Below, in pieces: positions 32,195-41,604 of a stretch of 64,000 nt of DNA. The translations under genes were made by a program, and so were the position numbers. The DNA comes from CBDCUW01 sp965222745 (GTDB taxonomy: Bacteria > Planctomycetota > Planctomycetia > Pirellulales > Pirellulaceae): the NCBI GenBank assembly GCA_965222745.1, contig CBDCUW010000003.1, forward strand, positions 1,736,001 to 1,800,000, in the 5' to 3' direction. The first letter of the stretch is position 1. Every line of letters begins with the position of its first letter. Under the pieces are notes generated by a model. The model had not been told where the DNA came from. It saw only the letters and a program-made list of their open reading frames with translations, and made no database searches.

Positions 32195-34744
32195 ATGCAG
32201 CGGGATGCATCGATCGATCGAGTGAGGCGGCGGTACCCTCTGGCACTTCCATTGCCGATGCTGCTTTGCTGCCTGTTGGTTTCACACAGCTGTTGGGCGG
32301 ACGACGTCCCAGATAGGGACATTCATTCGTTTCTCCGCCGCCATTGTGCCGACTGTCACAGCACCGATTCGGCCGAAGGTTATCTGCGTTTGGACAATTT
32401 GTCGGCCGATTGGAGCGACGAAGGGCAAGTGGCGACCTGGATCAAGGTGCACGATCGCATCGCCGCCGGCGAAATGCCTCCTTCGGCTGAGCCGCGGCCC
32501 GACCTGAAGTGGCGCGACCAAGTGCTGGAAACCATTGCCGAGAATATTGCTCACGAGAATTTGCAGCGACAGTTGGCCCGCGGACGAACTCGTTTAAGAC
32601 GACTCAGTCGCAGTGAGTATGAGCACACGCTTCGTGATCTTCTACATTTGCCTCATCTGGAAGTGAAGAACATTTTGCCGGCCGACGGTGAAGCGCACGG
32701 GTTTGATCGAGTCGGTGAAGCGTTGAACGTTTCGTCGGTACAAATGGCGCGGTACTTGGAAGCGGCCGACACCGCACTGCGGCAGGCGATGCAGCTTGGT
32801 CCCAGGCCAGCGACGATACAAAGAAGAATCACGGCTCTTCAAAACGGGCGTTTTGCTTCGGTTGCCAAGAAGGAACGGGAAGCGATTCGCATCGGCGATG
32901 CCGTTGGCCTGTTGCGTCAGCCCAACACGGCACAAGCTCCCTGGTTTTGGGGGAAGTCCGATCCGGGCGTTTCCGGCATGTACCGCATTCGCATGAAAGT
33001 TTGGGGGATGGTTTGGGATCGTGGAAAGGTGTTGCCGCCCGATCGTTCTCACGCGGTCACGTTGCTGGCGCGGCTTGGCCAAACACGGCGACCGCTGGGC
33101 ACCTTTGATGTTCCCGATAGCCGCGACGCGGGCCAGCCAATTGAGTTGACTGCCTGGATTCAGCGTGGTGATCAAACCGAAATCAGTTTCCCCACCATGG
33201 ATGATCGGCACAAACCGGCGCAAGTACCAATGGATGGCTACTCGGCGCCGGGCGTGGCCGTTGAGTGGCTGGAGATCGAAGGTCCGCTACTGCAGCAGTG
33301 GCCACCGAATTCCTATCGGCAGCTATTCGATCAACTGCCAACGGAATTCTGGAGCGAGTCGTCCGGTGTAAATCCTCCGCCGATGCCGATTCGCATTTCG
33401 GGAAGCGGCAAACGAGCCAAACTGGCTCCCGATCGAAAGTCGCCACGCTACGTCGTTGTGTCCGATCAACCGCATGCCGATGCGAAACGGTTGCTGCACC
33501 GTTTCGCCGGACTCGCGTTTCGCCGGCCCGTCACAGCGCAAGAGATCGAGCCTTACGTGAACCTTGTTACTTCCAAGCTGAAGGAACGGTATTGTTTTCA
33601 GGAAGCGATGAGAGTCGGTTACCAGGCAATTCTATGCGCACCCGAATTTCTGTTTTTTGACGAAACGCCAGGGTTGCTCGACGACACGGCACTTGCCAAT
33701 CGGCTCTCCTACTTTTTGTGGAACTCGTTGCCGGATGAACGGTTGCGGTCGCTGGCCAGCCAAGAACGTTTGCGTGATCCGGCCGTGCTGCGCGCGGAAG
33801 CTGAACGGATGCTAGATGATCCCCGGTGCTTTCGCTTTGTTCAAAACTTTGCCAGCCAATGGCTCGATCTGCGACACATCAACGAAACTCAGCCGGACCA
33901 GCAACTGTACCCCGAGTTTGATCCACTGTTGTTGGAATCGATGGTCAAAGAGACCGAGCAGACGTTGCAGCGGATGATCCAGCAGAATTCGAGTGCAACG
34001 GAAGTGATCGACGCGGATTGGGCCTGCGTCAACGAGCGGTTGGCCCAGCTGTATGGAATCGCAGGAGTCCGCGGGGTATCACTGAGGACGATCGATCTGC
34101 CAAACGACAGCCCGCGCGGAGGACTACTGACTCAAGCCAGCGTTTTGAAAGTGACTGCCAACGGTACCACTACGTCACCCGTCACGCGCGGCGCATGGGT
34201 ACAGCAGCGTTTGCTGGGCCGCCCCGTTCCTCCGCCTCCGCCCAGTGTGCCGGCGATCGAACCGGATCTGCGAGGCACGACAACCATCCGTCAGCAATTG
34301 TCGAAACACCGCGACGACGAATCGTGCGCCATCTGTCATCGAACGATCGATCCGCTCGGTTTTGCTTTGGAAAGCTACGACGTGATCGGCGGTTGGCGGG
34401 ACCACTACCGGATCCTGGAAAGCGAACCAGCTGGCGAAGGGGCAACCGGCAGCGGAAAGAAGGTCAAGTATCGGCAGGGACCCGCTGTCGATTCCTCCGG
34501 AGTGACTGCCGGCGGACACGCTTTCGATGACATCCACCAGTTAAAAAGTCACCTGCTTGCCGATTCGCGGCAGATCGCCCGGAACCTGGCCGAGCAACTG
34601 TTGGTTTACTCGACCGGCGCCGGCATCGAATTCGCTGACCGAAAAGCGATCGATCAAATATTGAGCGCAAGTGAGCCGACCCACTACGGCGTGCGCACGC
34701 TGATTCACGAAGTCATCCAAAGTGAAGTGTTTCACCGAAAATAA
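32195..34744 (+). CDS. DUF1592/DUF1588-type planctomycete cytochrome protein
   Basis: The 849-residue exported protein starts at an ATG with CAGGG upstream and has a signal peptide ending near SCWAD. A haem-binding CADCH is at residues 51-55, in a cytochrome-like N-terminal domain. The DUF1587, DUF1595, DUF1592, DUF1588 and DUF1585 regions follow in usual order (RLSRSEYEHTLRDLL, FAGLAFRRPVT, LSYFLWNSLPDE, GGLLTQASVLKVTANGT, ARNLAEQLLVYSTGAG). A second haem-type motif, CAICH, lies in the DUF1588 region. Such proteins occur in planctomycetes with DUF1552 partners, as here (next gene), and are thought to be periplasmic redox enzymes of unknown substrate. Confidence 0.92.
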   Translation: MQRDASIDRVRRRYPLALPLPMLLCCLLVSHSCWADDVPDRDIHSFLRRHCADCHSTDSAEGYLRLDNLSADWSDEGQVATWIKVHDRIAAGEMPPSAEPRPDLKWRDQVLETIAENIAHENLQRQLARGRTRLRRLSRSEYEHTLRDLLHLPHLEVKNILPADGEAHGFDRVGEALNVSSVQMARYLEAADTALRQAMQLGPRPATIQRRITALQNGRFASVAKKEREAIRIGDAVGLLRQPNTAQAPWFWGKSDPGVSGMYRIRMKVWGMVWDRGKVLPPDRSHAVTLLARLGQTRRPLGTFDVPDSRDAGQPIELTAWIQRGDQTEISFPTMDDRHKPAQVPMDGYSAPGVAVEWLEIEGPLLQQWPPNSYRQLFDQLPTEFWSESSGVNPPPMPIRISGSGKRAKLAPDRKSPRYVVVSDQPHADAKRLLHRFAGLAFRRPVTAQEIEPYVNLVTSKLKERYCFQEAMRVGYQAILCAPEFLFFDETPGLLDDTALANRLSYFLWNSLPDERLRSLASQERLRDPAVLRAEAERMLDDPRCFRFVQNFASQWLDLRHINETQPDQQLYPEFDPLLLESMVKETEQTLQRMIQQNSSATEVIDADWACVNERLAQLYGIAGVRGVSLRTIDLPNDSPRGGLLTQASVLKVTANGTTTSPVTRGAWVQQRLLGRPVPPPPPSVPAIEPDLRGTTTIRQQLSKHRDDESCAICHRTIDPLGFALESYDVIGGWRDHYRILESEPAGEGATGSGKKVKYRQGPAVDSSGVTAGGHAFDDIHQLKSHLLADSRQIARNLAEQLLVYSTGAGIEFADRKAIDQILSASEPTHYGVRTLIHEVIQSEVFHRK

Positions 34745-34784
34745 GAAAGTGAGACCCACCGTTCCTTTCACCACATCCACCACC

Positions 34785-36065
34785 ATGCCTGCCAAACTGC
34801 GACCTGTGCATCGCCGCGTCTTTCTTCGAGGCAGCGGAGTTGCGATCGCCCTACCGCTACTCGATTCGATGCGAACTTCGCAAGCGGCATCATCCGCGGC
34901 CGTCGCACCGATGAGAATGTTGTGTATCTGCACCAACATGGGCATGATGCCGCAATACTTTTTTCCAAGTGAATCGGGACGCGATTACCGAACGAGTGAA
35001 TATCTTGCCAAGTTGGATTCCATTCGCGACCACTTCACGGTTTTTTCCGGATTGTCCCATCCGGAAGTTGACGGTGGCCACCACGCCGAGACAAGTTTTC
35101 TGACGGCCGCGCCCCATCCGGGAAGCAGCGGTTTTCGCAACACCATCTCGCTGGATCAATTCGCAGCCCAACAGATCGGTACGCAAGCGCGGTTTCCCTA
35201 CCTGGCGTTGAACGTCGGTGCGGAGGGACAAAACGGTCTGTCGTGGACGTCGGCCGGTGTGATGATTCCGGCTCAAAAGAAACCTTCCGCAGTCTTTCGG
35301 CAGTTGTTCGTGCAAGGTTCACAAGCGGAAATCGATGCTCAATTGCGACGCTTGCGCGACGGACGCAGTGTGCTCGATACCGTTGCCGAAAGAGCACGGC
35401 GGTTCACCGCGCGGCTTGGCAGCGAAGATCGGCAGAAGATGCAGCAATACCTCAGCAGTGTTCGGGAGCTGGAAAGGCGGATGGTCGAAACGGAGTCTTG
35501 GGTGCATCGCCCCAAACCGGTCGTTGATGCGGAAACTCCCACTGATATCGAAGCTCCCGGCGAACTGATCGCCTCTTCGCGGTTGATGTACCAAATGGCG
35601 ACGCTCGCTTTGCAAACCGATTCGACTCGAATCATCACTTTGAAGATTGATCAGAATTCCAACCCTAGAGTTAATCTTCCAGGGGTCACTCAGGGACATC
35701 ACAGTCTGACTCATCACGGGCGGCGATCCGAATCGATCCAGCAATTGAAAACGATCGAACTTTCGCAGACCGAAGTCTTTGGCCAGCTGCTGGCGGGTCT
35801 AAAAAACGTGGAAGAGGGCGGCGGAACGTTGCTGGATCACACGATGGTGCTTTACGGCAGCAATTTGGGTAACGCGAATAGTCACGACAACAAGAACCTG
35901 CCGATCCTGATTGCCGGCGGAGGCTTTCGTCATGCTGGTCACGTCGCCTTTGATCGCGGGCGAAACAAGCCGCTAGCGAATCTGTTTGTGAACATGTTGC
36001 AGCGCATGGGAATCGAAACGGATCGATTCGCAAGCAGCACGGGTACTTTGAAAGAGATCTTGTGA
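34785..36065 (+). CDS. DUF1552 exported protein
   Basis: The 426-residue product has a twin-arginine-type N-terminus (HRRVFLRGSGVAIALPLLD) and then the DUF1552 domain. Features include CICTNMGMMPQYFFP, HFTVFSGLSHPEVDGGHHAE, the histidine motif GHHSLTHHG and LYGSNLGNANSHDNKNLPIL. These histidine-rich sites suggest metal binding in an alkaline-phosphatase-like fold. The protein is expected in the periplasm. It follows the DUF1592 gene by 40 bp and the two form the standard planctomycete pair. The ATG at 34785 places the RR motif at the right distance. Confidence 0.92.
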   Translation: MPAKLRPVHRRVFLRGSGVAIALPLLDSMRTSQAASSAAVAPMRMLCICTNMGMMPQYFFPSESGRDYRTSEYLAKLDSIRDHFTVFSGLSHPEVDGGHHAETSFLTAAPHPGSSGFRNTISLDQFAAQQIGTQARFPYLALNVGAEGQNGLSWTSAGVMIPAQKKPSAVFRQLFVQGSQAEIDAQLRRLRDGRSVLDTVAERARRFTARLGSEDRQKMQQYLSSVRELERRMVETESWVHRPKPVVDAETPTDIEAPGELIASSRLMYQMATLALQTDSTRIITLKIDQNSNPRVNLPGVTQGHHSLTHHGRRSESIQQLKTIELSQTEVFGQLLAGLKNVEEGGGTLLDHTMVLYGSNLGNANSHDNKNLPILIAGGGFRHAGHVAFDRGRNKPLANLFVNMLQRMGIETDRFASSTGTLKEIL

Positions 36066-36070
36066 GCCAT

Positions 36071-36133
36071 GTAGGCCGGCTTGTCCCAAGTCGCCGATCC
36101 TGGAATTCGCCGACTTGGGACAAGTCGGCCTGT
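36071..36133. repeat. 63-bp palindromic interspersed repeat, copy 2
   Basis: GTAGGCCGGCTTGTCCCAAG mirrors CGACTTGGGACAAGTCGGCC around GATCCTGGAATTC. It starts five bases after the DUF1552 stop and ends nine bases before the flavoprotein start, so its transcript would form a stem between the two genes. Confidence 0.9.
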
Positions 36134-36141
36134 GGTGGAAC

Positions 36142-37650
36142 TTGAAGACACCCGCTGAGTATGACGTTGTGGTTGTTGGCGCCGGCGGAAGTGGCCTGGC
36201 TGCCTCGGCGCGATGCGCCGAATTGGGTTTGTCGGTGGTCGTCTTAGAAAAACAGCCGCAACCGGGAGGTACCACCGGTATCGCGATCGGTTCTTTTACT
36301 GCATGCCGAACGCGGTTTCAGCAGCGCAGCGGGATTGACGATTCAGCCCAGGCCCACGCTGAAGATGCGGCGAAGTTTGCCGATCCAGTCATCGAATCAC
36401 GCAACCATGACGGCTTGCGAAGTTTCTTTTTGTCCAACGCCGCGGAAACACTCGATTGGCTGGTCGGCATGGGATTGGCATTTCATGGACCTTCTCCCGA
36501 ACCGCCCAACCGAGTTGCCCGGATGCACAATGTTGTGCCCAACGCGAAAGCGTACATCGCAGCGCTGCAGGCCAGAACGCTTCGGGGAGGTGGAAAGCTG
36601 CTTTGCAATGCGTCAGTCAGGCAGCTGATCCGCGATGGTGACCGAGTTTCCGGAGTGATCGCGCAAGTCGCGGGAGAACAGCGGACCTTTGTGGCTCGCC
36701 GAGGAGTTGTGTTGGCCGCGGGTGACTATGCGAGTTCGACAGAGATGATCGGAGAGTTCAAGGGTGAGCAGTACGCCGTGGTTGATGGCATCAATCCCAA
36801 TGCTCAAGGTGACGGACATCGGCTGGCTCGGCAGGCCGGTGCACGATTGATCAACATGGATGTTACCTACGGTCCTGAACTGCGGTTCGTCGCCGCTGGC
36901 CGGACGGATCTTGGTACAGCGCAAACCGGATTCTCTCAACTCTTACCGGCGTCCGGCTTGTTGGCAAAGATGGCGGGGCTGCTATTGCCGCTGGTTCCCA
37001 AGCGTTTGGTAGCCGCCTGGATCAAGCGGCTGTTGGTGACGTGGCAACATCCCGAAGATGAGCTGTTTGAAAAAGGCGCGATCCTGATCAACCAGGAAGG
37101 CAAAAGGTTCTGTGACGAATGTCGTCGGCCCGATCGCGAACTCGCCCTCGCCAATCAAACCGGCAAAGTCGCCTTCATCTTGCTTGACCAGCGATTGATC
37201 GAGTTGTTTGGCCAGTGGCCTCATTTCATCTCGACCGCTCCGGAAATCGCCTATGCCTACGTCGACGACTACTTGAAACTTAGTCCCGACATCTCCATCA
37301 CCGCAACCAACCTCAACGGTCTTGCCGTGGCAAGAAACTTGCCGGCCCGCTGCGTAGCTGAAACGGTTGCGGCGGTGAACAAGCAGCGCGGTCAATCTGA
37401 CCTTCCACCACTGGCGGGTGAAAAGTGGGTATTGCTGGGACCAGTGAAGGCTTACTTCACGACGACAGAAGGAGGCACGGCGTTGAGCCGGCAATTTGAA
37501 GTGCTGGACACCAACGATCGTCCGATCCCCGGCTTGTACGCAGTTGGACAAAACGGTCTGGGCGGCCAAATTCTTTGGGGACACGGGCTGCACATCGCCT
37601 GGGCAATGACAAGCGGACGGATGGTCGCCGAGCACCTAGCCCGTCTGTAA
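36142..37650 (+). CDS. FAD-dependent oxidoreductase, fumarate-reductase/ketosteroid-dehydrogenase-like
   Basis: From a TTG at 36142 (GGTGG upstream) the protein has 502 residues. The FAD-binding Rossmann motif VVVVGAGGSGLAAS lies in the first 25 residues, and the ELGLSVVVLEK and GGTTGIA blocks follow. GGTALSRQFEVLD and YAVGQNGLGGQILWGHGLHI near the end are typical of the FAD_binding_2 family (fumarate reductases, 3-ketosteroid dehydrogenases). The protein is probably cytoplasmic, as no signal peptide is visible. A TTG at 36115 would place the first codons inside the palindromic repeat and is rejected. It overlaps the convergent sulfotransferase by 15 bp. Confidence 0.85.
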   Translation: MKTPAEYDVVVVGAGGSGLAASARCAELGLSVVVLEKQPQPGGTTGIAIGSFTACRTRFQQRSGIDDSAQAHAEDAAKFADPVIESRNHDGLRSFFLSNAAETLDWLVGMGLAFHGPSPEPPNRVARMHNVVPNAKAYIAALQARTLRGGGKLLCNASVRQLIRDGDRVSGVIAQVAGEQRTFVARRGVVLAAGDYASSTEMIGEFKGEQYAVVDGINPNAQGDGHRLARQAGARLINMDVTYGPELRFVAAGRTDLGTAQTGFSQLLPASGLLAKMAGLLLPLVPKRLVAAWIKRLLVTWQHPEDELFEKGAILINQEGKRFCDECRRPDRELALANQTGKVAFILLDQRLIELFGQWPHFISTAPEIAYAYVDDYLKLSPDISITATNLNGLAVARNLPARCVAETVAAVNKQRGQSDLPPLAGEKWVLLGPVKAYFTTTEGGTALSRQFEVLDTNDRPIPGLYAVGQNGLGGQILWGHGLHIAWAMTSGRMVAEHLARL

Positions 37651-38862
37651 TCCCCCTCGCCTCTTCGCCCCCACTCCTTTTCTCCCCCTTTCCCCCTCTT
37701 CCTTCCTTTTTTCTTCGTTCCTTTCCTCTTCCGTCGCGCCGTATCCGTGTTGCTCCATGAAATCGCCCCAGTGCGTTGCGATCGCTTTGCGCTGCGAATC
37801 GTTCACGTTGTACCGGTTGGTTTTGTACTGCGACGTCAAATCCAGGTACGCCTGGACAGACTCTTTGGCGGTCTGAAAATCCCCCAATTCCAATTGTTGG
37901 TAGATACGATCCAGTTGCCCCATCGGATCGGCGACCAGGTCTTCGTAACGGACTTGACAGAACCGTGATGGGTCAAGGCGACGTCGATCTCGGTCGACCA
38001 GGCGATGCATTTCGTTGAACTCTTTCAATACCAGTTCTTCCAAACCTTCGTGGTTGGGAACCTGCAATGCTTGGCTTTCATGAATCACCTTCCACAGCCT
38101 TACCGTGGAGGGAAAGACGATTTCCGGATCACGAATGATGTAAACGAACCGAGCGTCTGGGAAAAGTTCCGCCAGGTGTTTCACTCGACAGGTGTGCTGC
38201 GGTGATTTCAGTACGATGCGCAGTGGTCGACGCAGAGTGATGGACTGCAAGAAGAGTTTGAACGCGCATTTCCATTGACTGACTGTCTCCGTCGGCTGCT
38301 TGTCCAGATCGGGACTGGCCGAATTACCGAGGTCGCGGTTGGGGAAGGCGAAGCGATGGTATCGTGATGGCAGGCCCAGGCAACACATGGCTGCCTCGTC
38401 CTCTTGCGGCCGGTCGGTCCCCTGCAGCATCCGATCGGCAAGCCGCTGTGAGGGAAGCGCCAAGTTCAACCACCACGAAAACCACCTTTCAGTCAGCAGA
38501 AAGTGATGGGGCGCAAAACATTCGTAGGTGGTCGGATAGGTATGACGAGGGTCACTGCACAACAGTTCCTGTAGCAATGTGGTTCCCGACCGATAGTGTC
38601 CGATGACAAACAACGGTCCGTCGGTGACTCGAGCGGCGGCAATTTTTCGCCCGTACAGAAGCGATTGAAAAAATCCCAGCAGCGAGTTGTTGAGGCTGAA
38701 CAGTGTGACCGCTAGCGCCATCGGCAGCCGCGACCAAGAGATGTCGAAGTGATTCGCCTTCAGCAGTCTCCACCAAGCACGAAAGCTCATTCCGTGCCAC
38801 AACTTCGGCACCAGAAAATTCTCGCGTGATTTCGCATCCACTTCGGTTTTGTTTGGCTTCAT
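37636..38862 (-). CDS. Sulfotransferase
   Basis: The 408-residue product has the PAPS-binding elements of the sulfotransferase family: 5'-PSB loop HYRSGTTLLQELL near residue 91 and the 3'-phosphate-binding YIIRDPEIVFPSTVRLW near 240. KSPQHTCRVKHLAELFPDAR precedes the second motif as in planctomycete members. It transfers sulfate from PAPS to a hydroxyl or amine. The last about 30 residues are low-complexity Glu/Arg/Gly, encoded by a polypyrimidine tract (37650-37735). That suggests loss of the original stop and read-through into intergenic DNA. It starts 22 bp after the NRPS-like gene and is almost certainly in its operon, so it may sulfate that enzyme's product. Confidence 0.9.
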   Translation of the reverse strand: MKPNKTEVDAKSRENFLVPKLWHGMSFRAWWRLLKANHFDISWSRLPMALAVTLFSLNNSLLGFFQSLLYGRKIAAARVTDGPLFVIGHYRSGTTLLQELLCSDPRHTYPTTYECFAPHHFLLTERWFSWWLNLALPSQRLADRMLQGTDRPQEDEAAMCCLGLPSRYHRFAFPNRDLGNSASPDLDKQPTETVSQWKCAFKLFLQSITLRRPLRIVLKSPQHTCRVKHLAELFPDARFVYIIRDPEIVFPSTVRLWKVIHESQALQVPNHEGLEELVLKEFNEMHRLVDRDRRRLDPSRFCQVRYEDLVADPMGQLDRIYQQLELGDFQTAKESVQAYLDLTSQYKTNRYNVNDSQRKAIATHWGDFMEQHGYGATEEERNEEKRKEEGERGRKGVGAKRRGGLQTG

Positions 38863-38883
38863 CGATCCGAAGATCTCGCGGCA

Positions 38884-41475
38884 CTAGGAAGCGAGCGACC
38901 TTTCCGCCTGCCGTTGTTGCGTGGATGCTGTCTCGCTGCGATGCAGCTGTTTGCGGAGCGCCCGAGCCAACGACTTGACGTACGGTTGCTGCATCATGTT
39001 GATGTGGCTGCCGGGAACTCGGTGCAAGTCAATCGTATCACACGAGCGTTTCCAGTCTTGGTAGGGATCGTACTTCGATTTACCCATCTTTTCTTTCGCG
39101 ACCATCAATGTCATCGTCGCATCAAGCGATTTGGCGCGGTAGTCGACAGCGGCGCGCATGGTGGACGCAAAGAGCTGAAGCACGCGGTGGGTGTGATCGC
39201 GGCTGGCACCGACCGGCACCAGCATCGCGCCGGCCGCAGCGGCCTGAAAATGGTCGAAGTACTGGTCGGCATGCGCCTCGTTGATCCGGGCAAGCGAAAT
39301 CTCCGAGTTGGGAAAGATTTCACGGAGCACGGCGATCGAATAGACGGGGCTTCCGTCGATCACACCGACGAAGCTGGGATGCTGGCCCATCGACTCCAGC
39401 TGGCATGCCATTTCGTAGGCGACGATACCGCCAAAGGACCAGCCGGCAATCGCATAGGGACCATTTGGCTGGACGGTTTGCATCAGGCGAATGTATTCGG
39501 TGGCCATTTCTTCCACCGTTTTGAGCGGCTTTTCTCCCGCTTCGACTCCCGGTGCGCGAATCCCATACAAAGGCTGGTCGTTGCCCAGCTCGCGCGACAA
39601 CGGTGCGTAGCAGACCACGTTTCCTCCGCCGGGATGGATACAGAACAAAGGTCGTTTTGTACCTTGTGGCTGAAGCGGCACCAGGCATGACGATGTCTCT
39701 GCTTGCTGCCCGTCTTTGATCCACCGAGCCAGCCGCCGGATGGTTGAATGCGACAGTAGGCGACTGAGCTCGATCTGCACCTTCCAGCGGCGTTCGATGA
39801 ACGACGCCAGTTCCATCGCTCGCAGGGAATCGCCGCCCCAGTCAAAGAATTCGTCATCCAAGCCGATTCGCGGACGATCGAGTATCCTTTGCCACGCTTC
39901 GGCCAATTGCTGATGAATGTCGTCCTCGAATTGGAGATCGGAACTGATCGGCGCGACAGGTCGGGTCGAAGCTTCACGCTCGATTTGACCTAACATTCGC
40001 TCGCGATCGATCTTGCCGTGCCTGGTCCGGGCAATCGAATCGCGGCCGACAAACCGCTGCGGCACCATGTAGGCAGGGAGGCGGCCAGCGGCAAACTCCT
40101 TCAATTCCGCCGCTTCGGGAATGCGGCCGTTGGACGCCACGACGAAGGCAACCAATTGGCAATCGGACGATTCTTTCCCGCCAGCTGCAACGACCGCTTC
40201 GCGCACATCTGGATGTTCCGAAAGCACACATTCGATCTCATCGATCTCGATGCGATGCCCCCGTACCTTCACCTGACCATCCTTGCGTCCCAAAAACAGG
40301 ATGTCGCCTTCGGGCGTTTGACGAGCGAAGTCACCTGTCTTGTACATTCGGGTGCCATTGCCGGAAAACGGGTCGCGTAGGAACCGCTCCGCCGTGAGTT
40401 CCGGCCCGCTTAGGTAACCTGCGGCTACTCCCGGACCGGAGACATACAGTTCGCCTTCGTCACCCGGTGCAACCGGCTTTCGTTGAGAATCCAGCAAGTA
40501 CATTCGAGTGCCAGCGATCGGTGTTCCAATCGGCACGGGTTGCTCGGCGTCTTCGGCCGTGACTCGATGCACGCTGCACCACACGGTCGCTTCGGTCGGA
40601 CCATATTCGTTGTACAGCGATGCCGTCGGAAGCAGGGCGTGATGCCGAGCTGCGAGCTGACGCGAACAGGTTTCGCCAGCAACCATCACGGTTTGCAGCG
40701 AAGCGAGTTGCCTGGTCTTGTCGGCGTCAAGAAGCAGGTTCCACAGAGAGGGAATGCATAGCAAGTGCGTGACTTGTTCTCTCTGGATCGTGTTCCAGAT
40801 ATCCGTCAGTTGTAGTTGGCCGATGGGAGCGTCAGGTAACACGATCGTTCCGCCGGTCGTCAGCGTCCAATAGATTCCTGCTACAGAGCTGTCGAATGTC
40901 AGTGGCGAAACCAGCAAGAACCGTCCGACCGGCTGGCGGTAGTAGTGATGGCGCGCCGAAGTGGAATAGCCAAGATTGCCGCGCGTGATCACGACTCCTT
41001 TGGGTTGCCCGGTCGATCCTGATGTATAGATCAGGTAGGCACCATCGGTTTGATCAGGTTTCGTCGATCGGTTGACGGCATCAAACGAATTGGGGGACTG
41101 TTCGAAGTCGACTTCGATGTGATCGACAGGCAATTCACGGTCGATCTGGCCCATCGCCGAAACGCAGAACCGCGATTGCGTTTCGTCCAACATCCGGCGC
41201 TTGCGTGTCAGCGGTAAGCTGGCGTCCAGCGGCAGGTAGGTTGCACCCACTTTCATCGCGGCAAGAAAGCCAACGATCGCCTCCATGGGTTGCGCCGTCG
41301 ATACCGCAACACAGTTGCGCCGGCGACACCCGGAGGTGTGCAGGCGACCTGCGAGCGAATCGGTTTGCCGAGCAAGGTCCGCGTAAGTGATGCTACGCTG
41401 CGCCGACTGCAGCGCGATTTTGTGCGGTGTCACTACACATTGATCTGCCACCAAAGCTTCGACGTCAACATTCAT
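38884..41475 (-). CDS. Single-module NRPS-like enzyme: adenylation, carrier, thioesterase
   Basis: The 863-residue protein has three domains and no condensation domain. The adenylation domain (about 1-510) shows YTSGSTGQPKG at 150-160, LTFDSSVAG with an Asp typical of amino-acid activators, YNEYGPTE at 288-295, YKTGD and the A10 lysine in RHGKID at 488. The carrier domain has DWGGDSLR, with Ser550 for phosphopantetheine. The thioesterase starts at FCIHPGGGNV and has GWSFGG with Ser680. Such A-T-TE enzymes act alone, for example joining two substrate molecules or releasing a simple acid. The substrate code cannot be read with confidence. A sulfotransferase is encoded directly downstream. Confidence 0.93.
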   Translation of the reverse strand: MNVDVEALVADQCVVTPHKIALQSAQRSITYADLARQTDSLAGRLHTSGCRRRNCVAVSTAQPMEAIVGFLAAMKVGATYLPLDASLPLTRKRRMLDETQSRFCVSAMGQIDRELPVDHIEVDFEQSPNSFDAVNRSTKPDQTDGAYLIYTSGSTGQPKGVVITRGNLGYSTSARHHYYRQPVGRFLLVSPLTFDSSVAGIYWTLTTGGTIVLPDAPIGQLQLTDIWNTIQREQVTHLLCIPSLWNLLLDADKTRQLASLQTVMVAGETCSRQLAARHHALLPTASLYNEYGPTEATVWCSVHRVTAEDAEQPVPIGTPIAGTRMYLLDSQRKPVAPGDEGELYVSGPGVAAGYLSGPELTAERFLRDPFSGNGTRMYKTGDFARQTPEGDILFLGRKDGQVKVRGHRIEIDEIECVLSEHPDVREAVVAAGGKESSDCQLVAFVVASNGRIPEAAELKEFAAGRLPAYMVPQRFVGRDSIARTRHGKIDRERMLGQIEREASTRPVAPISSDLQFEDDIHQQLAEAWQRILDRPRIGLDDEFFDWGGDSLRAMELASFIERRWKVQIELSRLLSHSTIRRLARWIKDGQQAETSSCLVPLQPQGTKRPLFCIHPGGGNVVCYAPLSRELGNDQPLYGIRAPGVEAGEKPLKTVEEMATEYIRLMQTVQPNGPYAIAGWSFGGIVAYEMACQLESMGQHPSFVGVIDGSPVYSIAVLREIFPNSEISLARINEAHADQYFDHFQAAAAGAMLVPVGASRDHTHRVLQLFASTMRAAVDYRAKSLDATMTLMVAKEKMGKSKYDPYQDWKRSCDTIDLHRVPGSHINMMQQPYVKSLARALRKQLHRSETASTQQRQAERSLAS

Positions 41476-41604
41476 CTGCTTGCCAAAAGAAACATCCCAC
41501 GTGATGCGAGATTCAAATGAAGCAAGATAGGCAGATTAGATGGACAGGCGGAAATAGCAAATCTAGGTAGAGTGGTGATCGTTTGTGCAGTAGCTAGGCG
41601 GTCG

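Noticed and set aside
36115..36141. Upstream TTG start of the flavoprotein within the palindromic repeat
   Set aside because: The first codons would be repeat sequence; a later TTG with GGTGG upstream gives a normal N-terminus.
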